Source: Bacteroidales bacterium UBA7569 (GTDB taxonomy: Bacteria > Bacteroidota > Bacteroidia > Bacteroidales > Paludibacteraceae). Taken from it: a DNA stretch of 6,144 bases. The position numbers and the translations under genes were made by a program. Each line of letters opens with the position of its first letter. Position 1 is the stretch's first letter. The notes beneath the pieces are model-generated. The model saw only the letters and a program-made list of their open reading frames with translations. It did not search any database and had not been told where the DNA came from. This document shows positions 1-3,883 of this stretch, one piece after another. Where the stretch lies: positions 1 through 6,144 of the forward strand of contig DLLF01000012.1 of the NCBI GenBank assembly GCA_002477945.1, given 5' to 3'.

Positions 1-155
1 TCTGCGGGCAAGCCCTTGAGTATGAACCAGCGACCATAGCGTTTGCCGCGATAGAGCACGCTGTGCCGGCGGCTCTGCAGCAGACGGATGTCCTGCCATC
101 GGGACGATACGTCTTCGGGCAAGATGAAGGCAGAGTCAGACGCGTCGTTGTTCAT
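1..155 (-). CDS. Probable Ser/Thr protein kinase-like protein, N-terminal 51 residues (3' partial)
   Basis: Reading on the minus strand from ATG at 155, the frame stays open to the window edge. The visible protein begins MNNDASDSAFILPEDV and continues with a segment containing RLLQSRRHSVLYRG and RWFILKGLP. This resembles the N-lobe of a protein-kinase fold: a first strand and degenerate glycine loop (SRRHSVLYRG), then a strand with a lysine (FILKG) where the ATP-binding lysine would sit. That is all that can be seen; the catalytic HxD and DFG motifs would lie outside the window. There is no signal peptide, so a cytoplasmic protein or domain is expected. The start lies 4 nt after the stop of the 190-residue gene, so the two are almost certainly co-transcribed and probably translationally coupled. 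The kinase assignment is inference from a short fragment; any other protein with a similar N-terminal beta sheet remains possible. Confidence 0.5.
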   Translation of the reverse strand, partial: MNNDASDSAFILPEDVSSRWQDIRLLQSRRHSVLYRGKRYGRWFILKGLPA

Positions 156-159
156 ATAT

Positions 160-732
160 CTATTTGATTATCTTTGCACTAACCAATCCGTTGCGGCTGC
201 CTGCCACATACGAGACATGGGCATGACCCTTGCGCAGGAGATTGTCCAGATACATCGGTTGTCCGATGAGGAAACAAGCCGCATCGAAGCAGTCTCCCTG
301 TTGCAGTTTGCTGTTCTCAGCCACCTCTACATAGAAGTGCAGACCGCCTTCGTAGCGGAATATGCATCGCCTGTTGGGCAGCCATGTCACCTCTACGCGG
401 TCGCCGTTGGTGAGTTCTTCGGTGCGAATACCCTCGCCCTCAAAAGCGTTGCTCTCCACCTCGCTACGCAGGGCAAGGGCTTGCAGATAGGTTTCCCAAT
501 CGGCATATCCGAGAAACTGCGACAGCAGGCACAGCGTGGTGCGGCGTGTGGTGTCCGCTCCGTCAATGTACCCCCAAAGGCGTTTGAGCGTGGTGGGCGA
601 GATATTCTCGTGCAACCGCTCCCAGATGACCCCCGCGAGAAATTCAAAGTCGTAGGGCGTGCGTATCTTGCGCTTCACTTCGCGTTCCATGTCTTGTCGC
701 AATGACAGTATTTCCGGTGCCCGCTTGTCCAT
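160..732 (-). CDS. Conserved Bacteroidales protein with putative HTH-like N-terminal domain (190 aa)
   Basis: A cytoplasmic protein of 190 residues with no signal peptide or membrane segment. Residues about 8-85 are helical and contain TPYDFEFLAGVIWERL, then SPTTLKRLWGYIDG and a TLCLLSQFLGYADWETYL segment. This layout (S..TLKRLWGY, then TL..L..FLGY..W) recurs in Bacteroidetes proteins and looks like a small helix-turn-helix or related helical bundle. Residues about 105-190 are beta-rich (RVEVTWLP, CIFRYEGGLHFYVEV) and could be a small barrel that senses or binds a ligand. The ATG at 732 is preceded by a good Bacteroidetes promoter about 30 nt upstream, giving a short leader. The gene is followed within 4 nt by the kinase-like gene, which suggests a signalling pair. 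It is visibly richer in G+C than the genes on the right of the window. The gene is real with high confidence; its molecular function is not recognised beyond the HTH-like guess. Confidence 0.8.
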   Translation of the reverse strand: MDKRAPEILSLRQDMEREVKRKIRTPYDFEFLAGVIWERLHENISPTTLKRLWGYIDGADTTRRTTLCLLSQFLGYADWETYLQALALRSEVESNAFEGEGIRTEELTNGDRVEVTWLPNRRCIFRYEGGLHFYVEVAENSKLQQGDCFDAACFLIGQPMYLDNLLRKGHAHVSYVAGSRNGLVSAKIIK

Positions 733-763
733 AAGAAATGTTCCTGTTCTTGATATATGTTTG

Positions 764-795
764 CAAAGGTACTGAGAATGAAATCTCTGTGCAAG
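764..795 (-). promoter_or_regulatory. Bacteroidetes promoter of the 190-residue/kinase-like operon
   Basis: On the minus strand the -7 box TACCTTTG occupies 771-764, and a -33-like CTTG occupies 795-792, with 20 nt between them. This matches the Bacteroidetes vegetative sigma consensus TTTG-N19-21-TAnnTTTG. The start codon at 732 would have a leader of roughly 25 nt. The -33 element is embedded in GAACCAAAAAGGACTTG (808-792), an extension also seen at two other promoters in this window. Confidence 0.75.
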
Positions 796-920
796 TCCTT
801 TTTGGTTCTTGCGGAAAACATAACAGGGTATTCTCCGCCTTGCTGTGTAAATGCAAGAAAGTCGTTTTCTCCTGCTGGATGCCCGTTCTCCTTGTTCGAC
901 TCCTCAAGCCGACCTGAAGC

Positions 921-942
921 ACCCCTCATCGACCCCTCATCA
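921..942. repeat. Two tandem 11-bp direct repeats
   Basis: ACCCCTCATCG (921-931) is followed directly by ACCCCTCATCA (932-942), differing only in the last base. It lies next to the longer 9-bp-periodic block at 948-1001 and may be part of the same repetitive intergenic material. Confidence 0.6.
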
Positions 943-947
943 AGACC

Positions 948-1001
948 TGATCCCATTGGTCTCATCCGACTCATCTGTCCAATTCGTCCAATCATTCTCA
1001 T
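948..1001. repeat. Degenerate 9-bp tandem repeat, block 1 (six units)
   Basis: Six consecutive 9-mers ending in CAT or AAT: TGATCCCAT, TGGTCTCAT, CCGACTCAT, CTGTCCAAT, TCGTCCAAT, CATTCTCAT. On the minus strand the consensus is about ATKRGACRR. The units are too diverged to be fresh slippage products, yet the phase is kept for 54 bp. No gene is credible here on either strand. A second block with the same period and a similar unit follows at 1053-1097. Confidence 0.6.
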
Positions 1002-1052
1002 GGGGACAATCTTCCCAAACCTTCCATAAAAGTATTGATAAACTGTAATGTC

Positions 1053-1097
1053 TGTCCTGATGTTCCCTGTTTGACCCGTTTGTCCCATCCGCCCGAT
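1053..1097. repeat. Degenerate 9-bp tandem repeat, block 2 (five units)
   Basis: Five consecutive 9-mers: TGTCCTGAT, GTTCCCTGT, TTGACCCGT, TTGTCCCAT, CCGCCCGAT. Period and base pattern (TGtCCcaT-like) match block 1 at 948-1001. The 51 nt between the blocks (1002-1052) do not keep the pattern clearly. The role is unknown. Confidence 0.55.
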
Positions 1098-1166
1098 CCT
1101 TTTATAAAACTCTCCGAACGAAATGGAATGATAATGTCTCTGGTAAAATAAGGACTAAAAAGGACT

Positions 1167-1197
1167 TTTCGGGCTATGTACAAAAGCACTACCTTTG
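1167..1197 (+). promoter_or_regulatory. Bacteroidetes promoter of the lipoprotein/DUF4190/DUF2752 operon
   Basis: The -7 box TACCTTTG lies at 1190-1197 and a -33-like TTTC at 1167-1170, spaced 19 nt. The predicted transcript would start near 1203 and carry a leader of about 60 nt before the ATG at 1266. Just upstream, GGACT occurs at 1152-1156 and again at 1162-1166, ten bases apart, within GGACTAAAAAGGACTTTT. The same arrangement is found at the promoter at 2975-3006. Confidence 0.75.
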
Positions 1198-1214
1198 CCC
1201 CAACGAAAAAAAAA

Positions 1215-1230
1215 GAGGTATAGATGCCTC
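1215..1230 (+). other. Small hairpin in the lipoprotein mRNA leader
   Basis: GAGGTA (1215-1220), loop TAGA, TGCCTC (1225-1230): six base pairs including one G-U, preceded by a run of nine A. It lies just after the predicted transcription start and 35 nt before the start codon. It is too short to assign a function and could be incidental; a role in mRNA stability at the 5' end is possible. Confidence 0.3.
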
Positions 1231-1265
1231 CGTGTAACATTCATTAACCATAAAAAATAATAAGT

Positions 1266-1937
1266 ATGAAACGAAATTTTATCTTCTGTGCTGTGACACT
1301 TTGTCTGGCACTTGGAATGGCTTCCTGCGGGGAGAATGAGAAACAAGTGGAAATGACCAAAATAATTCCTGCTGATGCCGTTACGTTCTCCGGAAAACAC
1401 AAAAATCTGCTCACAATCCCTGCAGATGTGGATTCTGTCAAGATTATGTTGGTACGCACCGGTGAAACCGGTCAAAGGTGGGAAGTCCGTGCTTTGATTC
1501 CGCTCCAAAATACTACGCCTTGGAAAAAAGTTCCCGGTACGGACAACCGTAAGTTATCTTGGTTTGAACCGAATATGGGAAATTTGCACGTGGAATATGT
1601 AGATGCTAATGAGTCGGAAGTAGGGGAAGATGTTTATTTGGATTACAATGCCGTAGAAAGTGTGTTGGCTTCTGATGACATCATTACCGAAAAGGCATTG
1701 GTGAAAGACAGGTATGAGAACTTGGGCGATAAGTCCTACAACACCAAACGTGCGCTTTTTGACAAAGTAGCGGGTATCAGCATCAGCAAGATGGAACTTA
1801 ACGAGGTTAAGTCTGCCAAGTCTTCTGATAAGAAAGGCGGGTCGAGTCTATCGGATATTTATGAGGACGCTATCAATGAGGTGGCTGATACTTATGAAAA
1901 AGCCATGAACGAAGCATTGAACGAAATGGGTCTGTAA
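1266..1937 (+). CDS. Putative lipoprotein of unknown function (223 aa)
   Basis: The first 20 residues form a type II signal peptide: positively charged MKRNF, a hydrophobic core FCAVTLCLALG, and a lipobox MASC with Cys21 as the expected lipidation site. The following GENEK is acidic, which fits the tendency of Bacteroidetes surface-exported lipoproteins to have acidic residues after the cysteine, though this is only suggestive. The mature part (about 200 residues) has a beta-rich middle (VDSVKIMLVRTGE, WEVRALIPLQ, LHVEYVD) and a charged, probably helical C-terminal tail from about residue 190 (SDIYEDAINEVADTYEKAM). I do not recognise the family. It is the first gene of an operon with two small membrane proteins, under the promoter at 1167-1197. 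Its location is expected to be the outer membrane or periplasm. The ATG was chosen because it gives a complete signal peptide and is preceded by an A/T-rich leader. Confidence 0.85.
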   Translation: MKRNFIFCAVTLCLALGMASCGENEKQVEMTKIIPADAVTFSGKHKNLLTIPADVDSVKIMLVRTGETGQRWEVRALIPLQNTTPWKKVPGTDNRKLSWFEPNMGNLHVEYVDANESEVGEDVYLDYNAVESVLASDDIITEKALVKDRYENLGDKSYNTKRALFDKVAGISISKMELNEVKSAKSSDKKGGSSLSDIYEDAINEVADTYEKAMNEALNEMGL

Positions 1938-1976
1938 TCAATATGTCAAATGTTTTTACTTTAATAAATTACTATT

Positions 1977-2294
1977 ATGTCTGAAATTCAAAAGAAGAAT
2001 GCACCGTACGCTGTAGCAGCGTTGGTGTTGGGAATTTGCTCCTTGTTGTTCGGCTGTTTCTTTGTCGGCTTCGTATGTGGTATTATAGGTGTGGTACTGG
2101 CAAAGAAAGGTCTTGCCGAGTATAACTTGCACCCCGAACAATACTCTGGTGCAGGTATGCTCAATGCGGGAAAGATTATGTCTGTCATCGGCATTGTCTT
2201 CGGCGCGATCTACATCGTGTATTACATCATTGCAGCCTGTGTTATCGGTTCGGTTGGCTTCAGTATGTTTGATCTGTTCAGCGATTTTCTCTAA
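1977..2294 (+). CDS. DUF4190-like small integral membrane protein (105 aa)
   Basis: A short inner-membrane protein. After a polar N-terminus (MSEIQKKNAP), residues about 11-42 form a hydrophobic stretch, likely two tightly turned helices, with glycine-rich AALVLGICSLL and GFVCGIIGVVLAKKGL. A polar loop with an LHPEQYSGAGMLNAGK-type sequence follows, then a third hydrophobic stretch at about 66-92 (IMSVIGIVFGAIYIVYYI). This layout (A.LVLGI.SL, a GIIGV.LAKKGL motif, a polar loop ending in GK, then a G-I-rich helix) is characteristic of the DUF4190/TM2-neighbour class of Bacteroidetes membrane proteins. No biochemical role is established. It starts 39 nt after the lipoprotein stop and ends 6 nt before the next start, so it is the middle gene of a three-gene operon. 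Confidence 0.8.
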   Translation: MSEIQKKNAPYAVAALVLGICSLLFGCFFVGFVCGIIGVVLAKKGLAEYNLHPEQYSGAGMLNAGKIMSVIGIVFGAIYIVYYIIAACVIGSVGFSMFDLFSDFL

Positions 2295-2300
2295 AATCGT

Positions 2301-2564
2301 ATGTGTCTTCTCCCTTGTGCGTGGAAACAACTCTTGGGTGTCAGTTGCCCGTTTTGCGGGTTCCAGAGAGCCGTCATTCTGCTGTGCAAGGGAGAAGTGC
2401 TGTCTTCGGTGCTGATGTTCCCGCCATTGTTCCCTTTGATGTTCGGCGTATGCCTTACACCGGTTTTATACTGTTGCAGACAAAGGAGGAACCTTGATAT
2501 CATGTGGAGAATAGTCTTTGTTTGTCTTTTAGTGAACGGTGTTTATCAAAATATAGTTCATTAG
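2301..2564 (+). CDS. DUF2752-like CPxCG membrane protein (87 aa)
   Basis: The key signature is SCPFCGFQRAV at about residues 15-25, matching the DUF2752 pattern CPxCGxxRA followed by a hydrophobic segment. Here it is preceded by WKQLLGV and followed by a GEVLSSVLMFPPLFPLM segment (about 31-47). Two membrane segments are likely, at about 33-57 and 68-82. Cysteines 16 and 19 could bind a metal or form a disulfide; the function of the family is not known. The start at 2301 is 6 nt after the stop of the DUF4190-like gene. DUF2752 proteins are commonly neighbours of TM2 or DUF4190-type proteins, which supports both calls. An intrinsic terminator begins 17 nt after the stop. Several overlapping frames exist here, but only this one carries a recognisable motif. 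Confidence 0.78.
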   Translation: MCLLPCAWKQLLGVSCPFCGFQRAVILLCKGEVLSSVLMFPPLFPLMFGVCLTPVLYCCRQRRNLDIMWRIVFVCLLVNGVYQNIVH

Positions 2565-2580
2565 CGGAACGGAAAGGGAT

Positions 2581-2620
2581 AAAAAAAGCGGTCTGTTAGT
2601 TTTTGCAGACTGCTTTTTAT
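2581..2620 (+). terminator. Intrinsic terminator of the lipoprotein operon
   Basis: An A-run (2581-2587) precedes GCGGTCTG (2588-2595), a 10-nt loop, CAGACTGC (2606-2613) and a T-run (2614-2618). The stem is eight base pairs with one G-U. The symmetric A/T flanks would extend the stem and could let it act in both directions. It closes the operon that ends at 2564. Confidence 0.88.
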
Positions 2621-2695
2621 TTATCTGTATATTGGTGTATGAAATGATTGATAAACTTTTGCCTGCTATAATGTATGAAATTGAACTTTTATCAC

Positions 2696-2703
2696 TACCT
2701 TTG
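2696..2703 (+). promoter_or_regulatory. Candidate -7 promoter box for the structured RNA
   Basis: TACCTTTG is identical to the -7 boxes of the three other promoters in this window, and is placed just after a terminator and about 90 nt before a long RNA hairpin. No convincing TTTG stands 19-21 nt upstream (the sequence there is around TAATGTATG), so the promoter is weaker or differently built. Transcription would begin near 2710. Confidence 0.45.
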
Positions 2704-2709
2704 CCACGG

Positions 2710-2935
2710 AAGGATTAAAATGGACTACGGGCGTGTGGTCTGCTCCTTTCAGAGAATAAAAATGATAGCGTTTGCTATTTGTTCGTAAGTACACTCTGAA
2801 ACCTGAGAAATTTCGTGTATGTGATTACGGTAACAAATATCGAACGCCTATGCTGTAGCATAGGTGTTTCTTGTTTGTAATCACAGGTAATCTCAGGACC
2901 TCAGAGTGTAAACAGGAAATGCTTATGCTCTTTTT
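2710..2935 (+). ncRNA. Candidate structured RNA with one long interrupted hairpin, possibly 6S-like
   Basis: No credible protein gene lies here. The core 2790-2910 folds as a rod. TACACTCTGA (2790-2799) pairs with TCAGAGTGTA (2901-2910), and CCTGAGA (2802-2808) with TCTCAGG (2891-2897). A 12-by-6 internal loop (2809-2820 against 2885-2890) follows. Then GTGATTAC (2821-2828) pairs with GTAATCAC (2877-2884), and AACAA (2832-2836) with TTGTT (2871-2875). The tip is CCTATGC (2847-2853) with GCATAGG (2858-2864) around loop TGTA. A smaller hairpin ATAGC-GTTT-GCTAT lies at 2765-2778. A T-run (2931-2936) follows the core without a strong terminator stem. Long stems around a central open loop resemble 6S RNA, and a Bacteroidetes type (6S-Flavo) is known; the resemblance is to shape only. 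Both ends are estimates: the start from the -7 box, the end from the T-run. An immobile palindromic element (MITE-like) is the main alternative. Confidence 0.5.
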
Positions 2936-2974
2936 TATACCTGCCGGTTTGAACCAAAAGGACTAAAAAAGGAC

Positions 2975-3006
2975 TTTGTATGCGCGACCAAATAGCGGTA
3001 CCTTTG
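2975..3006 (+). promoter_or_regulatory. Bacteroidetes promoter of the UDG-like gene
   Basis: TTTG (2975-2978), 20 nt, TACCTTTG (2999-3006): an exact match to the Bacteroidetes consensus and the best promoter in the window. Upstream, GGACT occurs at 2960-2964 and at 2971-2975, eleven bases apart, inside GGACTAAAAAAGGACTTTG. The predicted leader to the ATG at 3137 is about 125 nt, unusually long, and contains no obvious terminator or riboswitch fold that I could recognise. Confidence 0.8.
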
Positions 3007-3136
3007 TCGTCGAAACGCAGGTCTGCAAAATAGCAAACAAATATGCAACCGAGTGAATAAAGACAAGAGAAGAATCAAATACGTGGAGTATGCCGAAAAT
3101 CCCATCCAAGAGTAGGCAAATATAATCAACAGCATT

Positions 3137-3862
3137 ATGGCAAAGATTCATGGTATTATCCCGATTGATTGGTTCGGGAACAGAAATGAGTATGAACAAT
3201 CAGACATCCGCATCGTAACGGTTGGACTCAATCCTTCCGATATGGAGTTTAAGCGGGACAAGAACGCAACGACTTATGATGTCTCGTATCGTTTTCCGAG
3301 TGCAATAGTGGGAAATCCCGCTACGTACCCGAAGGCTTGGAATGAGTATTTTACGCACAATCCGTATAATTGGTTCTACAATTTTGAGCGGGTGCTGCAA
3401 GGAGCAGGTGCTTCATACGGAGGTAAGTTACCTGAGAAAATCGGTGGACAAGACCATTCTAACCGGCGTGCTATCCACACAGACTTGTGCAGTTCGTACG
3501 CTACAGCACCGACGTGGAGCAAACTGTCCCGTGAAGAACAAGAGACTATCAGCCAAGAGGGTGTCTGCTATTGGAAAAAACAAATAGAGCAACTGCAACC
3601 GGATATCATCATCACGGCTATTGCTCAAAAGTATTGGCGAAAACTACCCATTACCGACATTTCTGACCTATATGTCATAAAAGAAACAAAAGATGGTAAA
3701 GAACGACGTCCGTTTGTTACTATAAGAAAGGGCTATTACAATGGTACCTTAGTCATATTGGGCATAACTCAGAACAAGCCATTTGGTTCTATCTGTTGTG
3801 CAGAACAAAAGCACATCGGAGAACTAATTCTCCAGGCATACCAGGAAATGAAGAGAAAATAA
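3137..3862 (+). CDS. Putative uracil-DNA glycosylase superfamily-like protein (241 aa)
   Basis: A soluble protein with no signal peptide. The N-terminal part has strand IRIVTVGLNPS (residues 24-34), resembling UDG motif 1 (GxNP) where the water-activating and uracil-pocket residues sit. Aromatic NPYNWFYNFERVL follows (75-87), then HTDLCS (114-119) and a strand QPDIIITAIAQKYW (154-167), as in the Rossmann-like core of the superfamily. Near the end, LGITQNKPFGSI (208-219) sits where canonical enzymes have the HPSP-type DNA-intercalation motif, but that histidine motif is not present. Activity is therefore uncertain, and it may be a divergent DNA-repair enzyme or a fold relative with another job. 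Length suits the superfamily (about 200-250). The ATG is preceded by an A/T-rich leader and a consensus promoter. The BspA-like gene starts 21 nt after the stop, so read-through from this promoter is likely even though the functions look unrelated. Confidence 0.55.
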   Translation: MAKIHGIIPIDWFGNRNEYEQSDIRIVTVGLNPSDMEFKRDKNATTYDVSYRFPSAIVGNPATYPKAWNEYFTHNPYNWFYNFERVLQGAGASYGGKLPEKIGGQDHSNRRAIHTDLCSSYATAPTWSKLSREEQETISQEGVCYWKKQIEQLQPDIIITAIAQKYWRKLPITDISDLYVIKETKDGKERRPFVTIRKGYYNGTLVILGITQNKPFGSICCAEQKHIGELILQAYQEMKRK

Positions 3863-3883
3863 ATTACATTACATTTTACGATT

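Noticed and set aside
88..705. Long plus-strand open frame opposite the 190-residue gene
   Set aside because: It lies antisense to a gene with a clear promoter and recognisable domain pattern; its own product shows no motif, no promoter precedes it, and G+C-rich codon structure on the minus strand explains the openness.
675..1088. Minus-strand open frame of 137 codons covering the intergenic region
   Set aside because: It overlaps the start of the 190-residue gene, spans that gene's promoter, and its periodic GQTGQ- and MRPMG-like sequence is a by-product of the 9-bp repeats.
2675..2788. Small plus-strand frame of 37 codons
   Set aside because: The -7 promoter box lies inside it, so the mapped promoter would not transcribe its start; the product has no motif and it ends just before the RNA hairpin.
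2790..2910. Hairpin as a MITE or transposon end pair
   Set aside because: The arms are terminal-repeat-like, but no target-site duplication is visible at the flanks, and the multi-step stem with a tight TGTA tip looks more like folded RNA. It is not excluded until a genome-wide copy count is made.
2911..2941. Intrinsic terminator for the structured RNA
   Set aside because: A T-run is present at 2931-2936, but the only local pairing is CAGG/CCTG around a long loop or an extension CGTAAG/CTTATG with an 11-nt bulge, too weak to call a separate terminator.
2935..3199. Minus-strand open frames across the promoter and leader of the UDG-like gene
   Set aside because: They run through a consensus plus-strand promoter, have no promoter of their own, and their hydrophobic products come from A/T-rich sequence.
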